Source: Actinomycetes bacterium
GTDB lineage: Bacteria; Actinomycetota; Actinomycetes; Actinomycetales; Microbacteriaceae
Assembly (NCBI GenBank): GCA_023457615.1
Contig: JAEWKY010000012.1
Location: 1 to 22,325, forward strand
DNA: 22,325 nt
Direction: 5' to 3'
Shown here: positions 1-9,214 of the stretch, piece after piece
Layout: each line of letters begins with the position of its first letter
Position numbering within the stretch: the first letter of the stretch is position 1
Position numbers and translations under genes: made by a program
Notes under the pieces: model-generated
Databases searched by the model: none
Told to the model about the DNA's origin: nothing
Seen by the model: the letters and a program-made list of their open reading frames with translations, nothing else

Positions 1-2047
1 CCCGGAGCTCCGCCGTGCGGCCCGGGTGCAGCACGGGGTGCGACCCGGCGACCGGGCGGATGTCGGCCGCGAGCGCGAGCCCCACCGCGGCGACCGCGTC
101 GAGCGCGTCGGCGATCCCCGAGGGCACGGCGGCCGCGCCGGGTTGCGCGGGCACGGCGTTGCCGAGCACGAGCACGGCGACGCGCTGCGGCTGCGGCGGA
201 AGGCCGTCCGTGAGCGTCGCGAGCACGTCGGGGGCGAGCTCGACCCCGCCGGGCGGGATCTCGGCGGTGCCGTACGACGCGCCCGGCTCGGGACGGTAGA
301 CCGTGCCGATCTCGAAGAGCGCGAGATCGGTGAGGCCGCGGGCGAGGTTGCGCCGGGCGGTCTCGACCAGACCGGGCAGCAGCGACCGGCGCAGGAACGG
401 CTCGCGCGGGTCGAGGGCGTTCGCGAGCTCGAGCGCCGGGGCGCCGGGCTCGAACGCCTCGACCGTGGCGGCGGCGAGGAACGGGTAGGCGAGGACCTCG
501 GTGAGCCCCGCCGCGGCGAGGGTGTTCGCGAGGCGACGACGCGCCGACTGCGCGCGCGACCAGCCCCGGCCGGGAGGCGCGGTCGGCAGCTCCGACGGCA
601 CGCGGTCGTAGCCCGTGATGCGCGCGACCTCCTCGACGAGCGAGGCGGCATCCCCCAGATCGGGGCGCCACGTCGGCGGCGTGACGTTCCAGCCGTCCTT
701 GCCCTGCTCGAGCGTCGCGCCGATGAGCTCGAGCGCGTCGCGCACCTCGTCCTCGGTGTACGCGACGCCGATGAGCTTCTCGGCCGCGAGGCGGTGCAGC
801 GCGATCGGGGTGCGCGCATCCGGCGCCGGGATCACGACGCCGAGCGGGTCGATCGTGCCGCCCGCGAGCTGCACGAGCAGGTCCGCGACGCGCTGTGCCG
901 CGATCGGGCCGAGCGTCGGGTCGACGCCGCGCTCGAAGCGCTTCGACGCCTCGCTCCACAGCTTGTGGCGGCGGGCGGCCCGCGCGATCGTCACGGGGTC
1001 GAAGTGCGCCGCCTCGACGAGGATGTCGGTCGTGGCGTCCGAGACCTCGGTCGACGCCCCGCCCATGACGCCGGCGAGTCCGATCGGACCCGAGTCGTCG
1101 GTGATCAGCAGGTCCTCGGCATCCAGCCTCCGCACCTGGTCGTCGAGCGTGGTCAGCGTCTCCCCTGCCGCGGCACGGCGCACGACGATGCCGCCGGCGA
1201 CCTTCGCGAGGTCGTAGGTGTGCGTCGGCTGGCCGAGCTCGAGCATGACGTAGTTGCTGATGTCGACCGGCAGCGAGATCGAGCGGATGCCGGCGAGCTT
1301 CAGGCGGGCCACCATGCCCGAGGGCGTGGGCCGGGTCGCGTCGACCCCGCGCACGACGCGCGCGGCGAAGGCGTCGCAGCCCACGCGCCCGCGGATCGGC
1401 GCGGCGTCGTCGATGCGTACGTCGTAAGCGGACGCCGTATCCACCGTCACGGCGAGCGCGGGATCGGTGAACCGGGCGCCCGTCGAATGCGCGTACTCGC
1501 GCGCGATGCCGCGCACCGAGAGCGCGTAGCCACGGTCGGGCGTGACGTTGATCTCCACCGCGGCGTCGTCGAGCCCGAGGAGCGCGAGCGCGTCCTCCCC
1601 CGGCTCGGCCGTCAGCCCGCGCTCGTGCAGGCGCAGGATGCCGCCGTGCTCGTCACCCAGGCCGAGCTCGCGCTCCGACGCGATCATGCCGTCTGACACG
1701 TGACCGTAGGTCTTGCGGGCCGAGATCGGGAAGGGCCCCGGCAGCACCGCGCCGGGCAGCGACACGGGCACGAGGTCGCCGACCTCGAAGTTGTGGGCGC
1801 CGCAGACGATGCCGCGCGGCTCGGGCTCGCCGACATCCACCTGCACCCAGCGGATCGTCTTGCCGTTCGACTGCGGCTCCTCGACGAACGACAGGATGCG
1901 GCCGACGACGACGGGACCCTGCACGCCGAAGCCGTGGGTGTCCTCCTCCTCGAAGCCCACCTTCACGAGCGCCGCGTGGAGGTGCTCGAGGGTCACGTCC
2001 TCGGGCAGGTCGACCCAGTCGCCGAGCCAGCTGATCGGAATCCGCAC
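1..2047 (-). CDS. pheT: Phenylalanine--tRNA ligase beta subunit, partial (C-terminus beyond window)
   Basis: Beta chain of the alpha2-beta2 phenylalanyl-tRNA synthetase, which charges tRNA-Phe in the cytoplasm. The protein opens with VRIPISWLGDWVDLPEDV from a GTG codon at 2047-2045, one base after the pheS stop. Residues about 40-155 form the EMAP II-like tRNA-binding domain (VVVGRILSFV, GAHNFEVGDLVPVSLPGAVL, ARKTYGHVSDGMI), followed by EINVTPDRGYALSVRGIARE at the start of the B3/B4-B5 core. About 682 codons are visible; family members are usually 800-850 residues, so the C-terminal anticodon-binding (FDX-ACB) part is missing only because the window ends. The single-base gap implies translational coupling to pheS. 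Confidence 0.95.
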   Translation of the reverse strand, partial: MRIPISWLGDWVDLPEDVTLEHLHAALVKVGFEEEDTHGFGVQGPVVVGRILSFVEEPQSNGKTIRWVQVDVGEPEPRGIVCGAHNFEVGDLVPVSLPGAVLPGPFPISARKTYGHVSDGMIASERELGLGDEHGGILRLHERGLTAEPGEDALALLGLDDAAVEINVTPDRGYALSVRGIAREYAHSTGARFTDPALAVTVDTASAYDVRIDDAAPIRGRVGCDAFAARVVRGVDATRPTPSGMVARLKLAGIRSISLPVDISNYVMLELGQPTHTYDLAKVAGGIVVRRAAAGETLTTLDDQVRRLDAEDLLITDDSGPIGLAGVMGGASTEVSDATTDILVEAAHFDPVTIARAARRHKLWSEASKRFERGVDPTLGPIAAQRVADLLVQLAGGTIDPLGVVIPAPDARTPIALHRLAAEKLIGVAYTEDEVRDALELIGATLEQGKDGWNVTPPTWRPDLGDAASLVEEVARITGYDRVPSELPTAPPGRGWSRAQSARRRLANTLAAAGLTEVLAYPFLAAATVEAFEPGAPALELANALDPREPFLRRSLLPGLVETARRNLARGLTDLALFEIGTVYRPEPGASYGTAEIPPGGVELAPDVLATLTDGLPPQPQRVAVLVLGNAVPAQPGAAAVPSGIADALDAVAAVGLALAADIRPVAGSHPVLHPGRTAELR

Positions 2048-2048
2048 G

Positions 2049-3080
2049 TCAGACCACCATCCCGAACTGCTGCGAGAAGCGCACGTCGCCCTCGACCATG
2101 TCGCGCATGTCGTTCATCTCGTTGCGGAACTGCAGCGTGCGCTCGATGCCCATCCCGAAGGCGAAGCCCTGGTACTCGGTCGGATCGACTCCGGCCGACA
2201 GCAGCACGTTGGGATTCACCATCCCGCAGCCGCCCCACTCCACCCAGCGCGCGCCGCCCTTCGCGTTCGGCTGCCAGACGTCCATCTCGGCGCTCGGCTC
2301 GGTGAACGGGAAGTAGTTCGGGCGCAGCCGGATCTGCGCGCCCTCGCCGAACATCGCGCGGGCGAGGTGCTCGAGGGTGCCGCGCAGGTGCGCCATCGTG
2401 AGGCCGCGATCGATCGCGATGCCCTCGATCTGGTGGAACACCGGGGTGTGGGTGGCGTCCAGCTCGTCCTTGCGGAACACCTTGCCGGGGGCGACGACGT
2501 AGAGCGGCAGCGGGCGGTCGAGCAGCGAGCGGATCTGCACGTTGGACGTCTGGCTGCGCAGCACGAGGTTGCGGTCGGCGGGCTCGACGTAGAACGTGTC
2601 CTGCTCGCCGCGCGCGGGATGGTCGGGGTCGATGTTGAGCGCGTCGAAGTTGAACCACGCGTGCTCGAGCTCGGGACCGTCGGCCACCTCCCACCCCATG
2701 CCGACGAAGATGTCGCCCATCTGCTCCATGAGGAGCGGGAGCGGATGCCGCGCCCCGGCCCGGCGGCGGGACGGCACGGCGGTCACGTCGATCGCCTCGG
2801 CCGCGAGCTTCAGCTCCTCCTCCGCGACGAGGATGCGCTCCTCCGCCTCCGCGGCGACCGCGTTGACGCGGCCACGGGCCTCCCCGACGAGCTTGCCCGC
2901 GGCGGCCTTCTGGTCGCCGGGCAGGTCGCGGATGCCGGCGTTGAGCTTCGCGAGCGGGCTGCCGTCGGCGGTGTGCGCGGCGCGGGCGGCCCTCAGCGCG
3001 ACCGAGTCACCCGCGTCCCGGAACGCCGCGACGGCTGCCTCGACGGCGGAGCTGACGGCGGACTCGGTGATCTCGGACAC
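2049..3080 (-). CDS. pheS: Phenylalanine--tRNA ligase alpha subunit
   Basis: Catalytic class II aminoacyl-tRNA synthetase chain, 343 residues, a normal family length. It starts on GTG at 3080. Residues 1-95 are the charged, Ala/Glu-rich N-terminal coiled coil that binds tRNA. RHPLPLLMEQMGDIFVGMGW (111-130) precedes motif 1. Motif 2 is FRKDELDATHTPVFHQIEG (202-220) and motif 3 is GMGIERTLQFRNEMNDMRD (309-327) with the class-defining Arg314. It lies 21 bases downstream of the glutamate permease gene gluD and just upstream of pheT, so it may be read partly from the transporter transcript or from a promoter inside gluD; I could not identify one. Confidence 0.97.
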   Translation of the reverse strand: MSEITESAVSSAVEAAVAAFRDAGDSVALRAARAAHTADGSPLAKLNAGIRDLPGDQKAAAGKLVGEARGRVNAVAAEAEERILVAEEELKLAAEAIDVTAVPSRRRAGARHPLPLLMEQMGDIFVGMGWEVADGPELEHAWFNFDALNIDPDHPARGEQDTFYVEPADRNLVLRSQTSNVQIRSLLDRPLPLYVVAPGKVFRKDELDATHTPVFHQIEGIAIDRGLTMAHLRGTLEHLARAMFGEGAQIRLRPNYFPFTEPSAEMDVWQPNAKGGARWVEWGGCGMVNPNVLLSAGVDPTEYQGFAFGMGIERTLQFRNEMNDMRDMVEGDVRFSQQFGMVV

Positions 3081-3101
3081 GAGGACCGAGTCTATCGAGG
3101 G

Positions 3102-4034
3102 CTAGGACAGTGGTCTGCCCTGGATCGTCGCGTTCGGGTCGGACGAGCCCGTCCCGGTCACGGCCCCGCCCACGCCGAAGACGGAGCCCCGACGCGGGAT
3201 GCGCGGGCGGCCCGCACCCGGGCCCGTCCTCCGTGCGACGATCCGCGCGATCCAGGACAGCAGCAGGTTGAGGCCGAGGTAGATCGCGAGGGCGACGAAG
3301 AAGAACGAGTAGAGGTAGCGGTTGCCGAAGAAGTTCGGCAACGACTTGGTGGCCTGGTAGAGCAGGTCGTTGGTGTTCCCGAGGATGTACGCGAGCGCGG
3401 TGTCCTTCAGCAGCACGACGAGCTGCGCGATGATGATCGGCAGCATGTTGCGGGCGGCCTGCGGGAACTCGATCCGGAAGCGCGTGCCGAGCGGCGAGAG
3501 GCCGACCGAGAGCCCCGCCTCGCGCTGGCCGCGCGGGAGCGCCGCGATGCCGGCCCGCAGGATCTCGCCGATGATCGCGCCGTTGTAGAGCGCGAGTGCC
3601 GCGACACCCGCCCAGTACGCGCCCGTCGAGAAGACGAGCAGGATGAAGAGCATCATCAGCAGCACGGGCATGCCGCGGAAGAACTCGAGGATCACGATCG
3701 ACGGGACGCGGATGACCGCGAGGGACGCCGTGCGGGCGAACGAGAACAGCACGCCGATCGCGAGCGCGAGCACCGCCGCGAGCCCCGCCATCTGCAGCGT
3801 GCCGAGCACGCCGTTGCCGATCGCGCGCCACACGGCGAGATCGTTGAAGACGTCCCAGCGGCTCGGATCGAACAGGCCGGGGAGCACGGCGCCCGCCGCC
3901 GTGGTCCTCGGTATCGCGAGGGCGTAGATCACCGCCGCGAGCACGCCCGCGATGGCGACGACCGCGACGGCCGAGATGATCCGGGCCCGGCGCTTGGCCT
4001 TGGGTCCCGGCGCGTCGTAGAGGACCGAGCTCAT
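3102..4034 (-). CDS. gluD: Glutamate-type ABC transporter permease (GluD-like)
   Basis: Inner-membrane permease of a polar amino acid (HisM/GlnP family) ABC importer, 310 residues. A positively charged N-terminus (KAKRRAR) is followed by a hydrophobic segment at about 20-45 and further segments after residue 75. The cytoplasmic EAA-type loop that docks on the ATPase is LPRGQREAGLSVGLSPLGTR (about 185-205), followed by FPQAARNMLP. The start ATG overlaps the end of the upstream permease gene by 4 bases (ATGA), indicating coupled translation of the heterodimer. The polar tail RRTGPGAGRPRIPRRGSVFG extends past the last membrane helix. Substrate is inferred from the GluABCD-like ATPase and binding protein in the same operon; other acidic or polar amino acids are possible. 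Confidence 0.9.
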   Translation of the reverse strand: MSSVLYDAPGPKAKRRARIISAVAVVAIAGVLAAVIYALAIPRTTAAGAVLPGLFDPSRWDVFNDLAVWRAIGNGVLGTLQMAGLAAVLALAIGVLFSFARTASLAVIRVPSIVILEFFRGMPVLLMMLFILLVFSTGAYWAGVAALALYNGAIIGEILRAGIAALPRGQREAGLSVGLSPLGTRFRIEFPQAARNMLPIIIAQLVVLLKDTALAYILGNTNDLLYQATKSLPNFFGNRYLYSFFFVALAIYLGLNLLLSWIARIVARRTGPGAGRPRIPRRGSVFGVGGAVTGTGSSDPNATIQGRPLS

Positions 4035-4678
4035 CGCGCCACCGCCACCCTCTTCTCGACCCGGCCGGCGATCACGCCGAGCGTCACCGTGACGACCAGG
4101 TAGAAGGCCGCGACGGCGACGAGGATCGCGATGACCTCGTCGCCGCGGGCGTTGATCGCCCCGCGCGAGGCGGCGAAGAGCTCGACGACGAAGAAACCGC
4201 CGGCGACCGAGGTGTTCTTGGTGAGCGCGATGAGCACGTTGATGATCGGCGGCACGACCATGCGCACCGCCTGCGGCAGGATCACGTGCCCGAGCACCTG
4301 CCCGAAGCCCAGCCCGATGCTGCGCGCCGCCTCCGCCTGGCCGACCGGGATGCCGTTGATGCCCGAGCGGATCGCCTCGGCGATGAAGGGCGTCGTGTAG
4401 AGCGTGAGGCCGATCGCCGCGAGCAGGAAGTAGCCGCCGCGCGCGCCGAGGTACGGGCCGAGCGTCGCGAACCCGAACAGCACGAGCGTGAGCGGGATGT
4501 TGCGGAAGAGCTCGGTGAAGACGGCGGCGAAGGTGCGCAGCGGGCCGATCGGCGAGACGCGGAAGCCCGCGATCAGCGTCCCGAAGACGAGCGCCCCGAC
4601 CCCGGCGATGCCGAGCAGCGCGAGGGTCTTGGTGAACCCGTCGAGGAGCCGCGGGAGCTGCTCGATCACGGCATCCAT
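4031..4678 (-). CDS. gluC: Glutamate-type ABC transporter permease (GluC-like)
   Basis: First permease of the amino acid importer, 215 residues, with the usual five-helix HisM/GlnP layout. MDAVIEQLPRLLDGFTKTLA is the typical opening. FTELFRNIPLTLVLFGF is a conserved family segment, and the EAA loop PVGQAEAARSIGLGFGQVLG with HVILPQAVRMVVPP lies at about 132-163. It starts on ATG after a purine-rich ribosome site (GGAAGGAGAC), 77 bases downstream of the gluB stop. That gap carries a perfect hairpin (see 4702-4731). It overlaps gluD by 4 bases and presumably pairs with it to form the membrane channel. Confidence 0.9.
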   Translation of the reverse strand: MDAVIEQLPRLLDGFTKTLALLGIAGVGALVFGTLIAGFRVSPIGPLRTFAAVFTELFRNIPLTLVLFGFATLGPYLGARGGYFLLAAIGLTLYTTPFIAEAIRSGINGIPVGQAEAARSIGLGFGQVLGHVILPQAVRMVVPPIINVLIALTKNTSVAGGFFVVELFAASRGAINARGDEVIAILVAVAAFYLVVTVTLGVIAGRVEKRVAVAR

Positions 4679-4701
4679 GCGTCTCCTTCCGGGTCGGGGT
4701 A

Positions 4702-4731
4702 GGGAGGGGCGTCCCCGCGGACGCCCCTCCC
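4702..4731 (-). terminator. Intercistronic hairpin between gluB and gluC
   Basis: A perfect 13-bp inverted repeat (GGGAGGGGCGTCC at 4702-4714 and its complement at 4719-4731) with a 4-base loop. In the minus-strand transcript it follows the gluB stop and precedes gluC. There is no T-run after the stem, so it is more likely a partial terminator or mRNA 3'-end stabiliser, which would let the binding protein be made in excess of the permeases, than a full intrinsic terminator. Confidence 0.75.
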
Positions 4732-4755
4732 GGTCACGGCGTCAGACTCGTCGAG

Positions 4756-5655
4756 TCAGTACCGGTCGACGGCCGGCGGGTCCGGCAGATCGAGCACGAC
4801 GCCCGCGGTGGCCTCCCAGGCCGCGGCCCAGCTGCCGTCCTCGTACGAGGCCTCGAGCACGTCGTTGATCCAGTCGCGGAAGGCGTCGTCGTCCTTCGCC
4901 AGGCCGATCCCGTACGGCTCCGCCGTGAAGGGGTTGTTGACGACCTCGAACTCACCCGCGCTCTGGTCGGCGAGACCCGCGAGGATGACGTTGTCGGTCG
5001 TCACCGCGACGGCCTGGCCCGTGCGGAGCGGCTCGAGGCAGTCGGCGTAGTCCGCCGCCTCGAGGACGTTGGACGTGTACTCCTGGATGTTGGTGAGCGA
5101 GGTCGACCCGCTCACGGTGCAGACCGTCGCGTCCGGGTTCTCCTCGAACCACTCGGGCCCCTCGATCCCCTCGGGGTTGCCCGCCGCGACGAGGATGTCC
5201 TGGCCGGCCTCGTAGTACGGGCCGGCGAAGGAGATGAGCTCCTTGCGGGCGTCGTTGATCGTGTAGGTCGCGATGACGATGTCGACCTCGCCCGACACGA
5301 TGAACGGCTCGCGGTTCTGCGACACCGTGTTGATCCACGTGATCGAGCCCTCGTCGATGCCGAGGTGCTTCGCGATGATCTTGCCGATCTCGACGTCGAA
5401 GCCGACGGGGTCGCCGTCGGGGCCCTCGAGACCGAAGAGCGGCTGCGCGTACTTGGTGCCGATCGTGATCGCGCCCGCGTCGGCCAGCTCGGCCATCGTC
5501 GTGCCGTCGTCGAACGGCACCGCCTCGAACTCGGCGGCGGGCTCGCTCGGCTCGCCGTCGCCGCCCGGGGCGGCCGAGTCGACGCACCCGGCGAGGACGA
5601 GCGCCCCCGCGACGGCGAGCGACCCGAACAGTGCTGTGTTCCTACGGACTCTCAT
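4756..5655 (-). CDS. gluB: Glutamate-type ABC transporter substrate-binding lipoprotein (GluB-like)
   Basis: Extracytoplasmic solute-binding protein of family 3 (SBP_bac_3), 299 residues. It has a lipoprotein signal: basic MRVRR, a hydrophobic stretch 7-20, and lipobox L21-A22-G23-C24, so the mature protein is anchored through Cys24. The mature domain shows the family pattern: ITIGTKYAQPLFGLEGPDG near the N-lobe start, GFDVEIGKIIAKHLGI, then ITWINTVSQNREPFIVSGEVDIVIATYTI and FAGPYYEAGQDILV. The pair of DAVAVTTDN-like and YGIGLAKDD-like segments is in place (QAVAVTTDNVIL, PYGIGLAKDDDAFRDWINDV). ATG at 5655 follows GGAGGGAACACC. It sits between the ATPase and permease genes. Glutamate as ligand is inferred by resemblance to corynebacterial GluB. 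Confidence 0.9.
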   Translation of the reverse strand: MRVRRNTALFGSLAVAGALVLAGCVDSAAPGGDGEPSEPAAEFEAVPFDDGTTMAELADAGAITIGTKYAQPLFGLEGPDGDPVGFDVEIGKIIAKHLGIDEGSITWINTVSQNREPFIVSGEVDIVIATYTINDARKELISFAGPYYEAGQDILVAAGNPEGIEGPEWFEENPDATVCTVSGSTSLTNIQEYTSNVLEAADYADCLEPLRTGQAVAVTTDNVILAGLADQSAGEFEVVNNPFTAEPYGIGLAKDDDAFRDWINDVLEASYEDGSWAAAWEATAGVVLDLPDPPAVDRY

Positions 5656-5693
5656 GGTGTTCCCTCCCTTGCCATGCTTTCCTCCCGCACCGG

Positions 5694-6437
<744 letters not shown>

Positions 6438-6515
6438 CAGGTCAGTGCAGCACGTCCCCCGACCGGGTGACAACGCCCTTGACGATCCCCCAGGTTTCTG
6501 CCAGGAAGCGCGGGC

Positions 6516-7310
6516 TCAGGCGCGCTGGGCGAACGCCGACTCGTAGAGGCAGACCGAGGCCGCCGTCGCGAGGTTGAGCGACTCCGCCCGCCCGTAGATC
6601 GGCAGCTTCACGACGCGGTCGGCGAGGCGCAGCTGCTCGTCGGCGAGGCCGTGCGCCTCGTTGCCGAAGACCCACGCCGTCGGCTCCCCGAGCCGGTCGC
6701 GCACGCGCGGCAGATCCGCGCCCTTCACGTCGGCGGCGAGCACCTGCAGCCCGGCGGCCCGCACGGCATGGAGCGCGGCATCCAGCGTGCCGTTCTGGGC
6801 GACGGGCACGTGGAAGATCGATCCCGTCGTCGAGCGCACGACCTTCGGGTTGTAGGCGTCCACGCTGTTGCCGGTGAGGATCACGCCGTCGGCGCCCGCG
6901 GCATCCGCGGCCCGGATGATCGTGCCCGCGTTACCCGGATCGCGCACCTCCTCGAGGATGGCCACGAGCCGCGGCCCGCGGGCGAGCAGCTCGGCGACCG
7001 TCGTCGGCAGCTGGCGGCATGTCGCGAGCACGCCCTGCGGCGTGACGGTGTCGGCCATCGCCTCGAGGACGGCCTCGGTCACGGTCTGCACCTCGAGCCC
7101 CGCCTCCCCCGCGGCGCGCACGAGCGACGCGTGCCGGTCGACGACGTTCGCGGTCATGAAGAGCTCGACGACCTCGCGGGGGTGGAAGGCGAGGGCCTCG
7201 GAGACGGCCTGCGGCCCCTCGACGAGGAAGAGTCCCGTCTCCTCACGGGCGCTGCGCTTCGCGAGCTTCGCGACGGCGCGCACCCGCGGCGAGCGCGGGT
7301 TGTCGATCAT
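6516..7310 (-). CDS. TrmH/SpoU-family RNA 2'-O-ribose methyltransferase
   Basis: AdoMet-dependent SPOUT methyltransferase, probably acting on rRNA or tRNA ribose 2'-OH, 264 residues. Residues 1-105 form the small SpoU substrate-binding domain (FLVEGPQAVSEAL). The catalytic domain has motif 1 VRDPGNAGTIIRAADAAGAD (122-141, with the conserved Asn and Arg), motif 2 AWVFGNEAHGL (212-222) and motif 3 LPIYGRAESLNLATAASVCL (236-255), which makes the trefoil knot that binds AdoMet. The exact target nucleotide cannot be read from sequence. It lies between the ribosomal protein operon and the transporter. The operon upstream is closed by a terminator, and a -10-like TAGGCT lies 7 bases before the ATG, so it probably has its own leaderless transcript. 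Confidence 0.92.
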   Translation of the reverse strand: MIDNPRSPRVRAVAKLAKRSAREETGLFLVEGPQAVSEALAFHPREVVELFMTANVVDRHASLVRAAGEAGLEVQTVTEAVLEAMADTVTPQGVLATCRQLPTTVAELLARGPRLVAILEEVRDPGNAGTIIRAADAAGADGVILTGNSVDAYNPKVVRSTTGSIFHVPVAQNGTLDAALHAVRAAGLQVLAADVKGADLPRVRDRLGEPTAWVFGNEAHGLADEQLRLADRVVKLPIYGRAESLNLATAASVCLYESAFAQRA

Positions 7311-7323
7311 GCCGTCCAGCCTA
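7311..7323 (-). promoter_or_regulatory. Possible leaderless promoter of the TrmH-family gene
   Basis: TAGGCT (7323-7318) fits the actinobacterial -10 pattern TANNNT and is exactly 7 bases from the ATG at 7310, so transcription would start at the start codon. No Shine-Dalgarno sequence is visible and no convincing -35 is seen. It lies directly after the rplT terminator, where a new promoter would be expected. Confidence 0.4.
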
Positions 7324-7355
7324 GGGATCCGCGGTGAACACGAGGTGTCGAAACG

Positions 7356-7393
7356 CGAGAGAGCGGCACCCCGGGCGGGGCGCCGCTCTCTCG
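7356..7393 (-). terminator. Terminator of the infC-rpmI-rplT operon
   Basis: GAGAGAGCGGCACCCC (7357-7372) pairs with 7377-7392 with one mismatch and a 4-base loop; one further C-G pair extends it to 7356/7393. In the minus-strand RNA the stem starts about 12 bases after the rplT stop and is followed by GCGTTTCG, a very short T-run. The strength of the stem and its position support an intrinsic terminator. Confidence 0.8.
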
Positions 7394-7404
7394 AGGAGGC
7401 TGCG

Positions 7405-7791
7405 TTACGCGGCGTCGGCCTTCGCGTTGACGTCGGCCGGGAGGGCGGCCTTCGCGGTCGCGACGAGGGCGGCGAACGTCGCCGGCTCGTTCACCGCGAG
7501 TTCCGCGAGGATGCGACGGTCGACCTCGACACCCGCGAGGCCGAGGCCCTGGATGAGGCGGTTGTACGTCAGGCCGTTCGCGCGGGCCGCGGCGTTGATG
7601 CGCTGGATCCAGAGGCGACGGAACTCGCCCTTCTTCGCGCGACGGTCGCGGTAGGCGTAGACGAGGGAGTGGGTGACCTGCTCCTTCGCCTTGCGGTAGA
7701 GGCGCGACCGCTGGCCGCGGTAGCCCTCGGCCCGCTCGAGGATGGTGCGGCGCTTCTTGGCGGCGTTGACCGCTCTCTTGACACGTGCCAT
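7405..7791 (-). CDS. rplT: Large ribosomal subunit protein bL20
   Basis: 50S protein L20, 128 residues, an early assembly protein that binds 23S rRNA. MARVKRAVNAAKKRRTILER and GYRGQRSRLYRKAKEQV are the basic N-terminal extension. AYRDRRAKKGEFRRLWIQRI and NAAARANGLTYNRLIQGL form the globular domain, with the tail slightly Ala-rich. It is the last gene of the infC-rpmI-rplT operon, 27 bases after rpmI. In other bacteria L20 represses this operon by binding its leader mRNA; here the leader is long enough to allow this, but that is inference. Confidence 0.98.
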   Translation of the reverse strand: MARVKRAVNAAKKRRTILERAEGYRGQRSRLYRKAKEQVTHSLVYAYRDRRAKKGEFRRLWIQRINAAARANGLTYNRLIQGLGLAGVEVDRRILAELAVNEPATFAALVATAKAALPADVNAKADAA

Positions 7792-7818
7792 TGCTGTTGT
7801 CCTTGTTCTGAGCCCGGC

Positions 7819-8005
7819 TTACTTGCCGAGGAGCTTCTTGATGACCTTGGCGTCCTGCGGGGCGAGGACGACTTCCTGGTTGAGGCGGCGGGTCAGCTTC
7901 GAGGACTTGCCCTCGAGGTTGTGACGCATTCCCGCGCCCTGCTTCATGACCTTGCCGCTTCCGGTGATCTTGAAGCGCTTCTTGGCACCGGAGTGCGACT
8001 TCTGC

Positions 8006-8013
<8 letters not shown>
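7819..8013 (-). CDS. rpmI: Large ribosomal subunit protein bL35
   Basis: 50S protein L35, 64 residues, very basic. The family signature MPKQKSHSGAKKRFKITGSG starts at the ATG at 8013; a frame extension of nine residues upstream is not family-like and lies inside infC. KVMKQGAGMRHNLEGKSSK and the C-terminal KVIKKLLGK are typical. The start overlaps the last 8 bases of infC (ATGCCTAA), so ribosomes finishing infC can re-initiate here. Confidence 0.97.
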
Positions 8014-8638
<625 letters not shown>

Positions 8639-8842
8639 GTGTGGGTTCCTTTCGTTTCAGAACACGAAGGAAGCATCCACGCGGACGTGCTCTCGAGGAA
8701 CGCGCACCGCTCTCACCCTGGCTACCGGACGGCCTGCGAGCAGTGCGCGTCCGGCGGAGTGAAACTGGGACCCGATAGCCTGGTGAGGCCGGCAGGTGGG
8801 AGGATTCTCCGCTTCGTCGGCATCCGGAATGCTCCGGAAGCC
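8639..8842 (-). promoter_or_regulatory. Leader region of infC operon with hairpin; possible autoregulatory element
   Basis: About 200 non-coding bases lie between a candidate transcription start near 8842 and the infC start. A stem of 7 bp (CCGGACG 8725-8731 with CGTCCGG 8748-8754) encloses a second small stem (CTGC/GCAG). AAAGGAA just before the ATC is the ribosome site. The infC-rpmI-rplT leader is a known site of L20 feedback in Firmicutes and E. coli; I cannot show homology to those structures. Confidence 0.4.
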
Positions 8843-8848
8843 CGCATA

Positions 8849-8877
8849 AGAATAACAGAGGATGCCTGCGTGAGCCA
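8849..8877 (-). promoter_or_regulatory. Candidate promoter of the infC operon
   Basis: On the minus strand TGGCTC (8877-8872) and TATTCT (8854-8849) are separated by 17 bases. The -10 is reasonable, the -35 poor. It overlaps the GTG start of the divergent DUF1844 gene. It is the best match I could find by eye in the 231-base divergent spacer. Confidence 0.35.
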
Positions 8878-9208
8878 CGACTCCGTCGACCCCGAGATCC
8901 GCGACATCGCGGAGGTGCCCGCGGTCGAGGTGATCAACACCGTCGCCGTGCACCTCCTCTCGGCGGCCGCCGTGCAGTGCGGCCTCGCCGACGAGCCCGA
9001 CGCGAAGCCCGACCTCGACGAGGCGCGCAAGCTCATCGATGCCCTCGCGGGTCTCGTGACCGCCGCCGCCCCGCACCTCGGCGACCACCACGCCCGGGCC
9101 CTGCGCGACGGCCTGCGCTCGGTGCAGCTCGCCTTCCGCGAGGCCTCCCCCGTGCCCGACCCGATCGGCGCCGGCCCGGGCGAGAAGTACACCGGTCCGG
9201 TGAACTGA
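8870..9208 (+). CDS. DUF1844 family protein
   Basis: Small acidic protein of 112 residues whose biochemical role is not known. It starts on GTG with AGAGGA 7 bases upstream; a nearby ATG at 8862 runs straight into a stop. Readable features are DPEIRDIAEVPAVEVINTVA, then AVHLLSAAAVQCGLADEP, DLDEARKLIDALAGLVTAAA and LGDHHARALRDGLRSVQLAF. These are amphipathic helices matching the DUF1844 pattern as I remember it, often annotated next to infC in actinobacteria. The C-terminus GPGEKYTGPVN is family-like. No signal peptide or membrane segment. It is divergent from the infC operon and convergent with the sseB-like gene. Confidence 0.85.
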   Translation: MSHDSVDPEIRDIAEVPAVEVINTVAVHLLSAAAVQCGLADEPDAKPDLDEARKLIDALAGLVTAAAPHLGDHHARALRDGLRSVQLAFREASPVPDPIGAGPGEKYTGPVN

Positions 9209-9214
9209 CTCTTG

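Noticed and set aside
26..1696. A 556-residue plus-strand open frame antisense to pheT
   Set aside because: Low-complexity Arg-rich translation with no motifs, opposite to a clear PheT coding frame.
1713..4103. A 796-residue plus-strand open frame antisense to pheT, pheS and gluD
   Set aside because: Composition is Arg/Glu/Asp/His-rich without any domain, a usual artefact of codon bias in high-GC DNA; the minus strand encodes recognisable proteins throughout.
8823..8838. TCCGGA-ATGC-TCCGGA double palindrome in the infC-DUF1844 spacer
   Set aside because: Short GC-rich palindromes are common at this base composition, and neither promoter is clearly tied to it.
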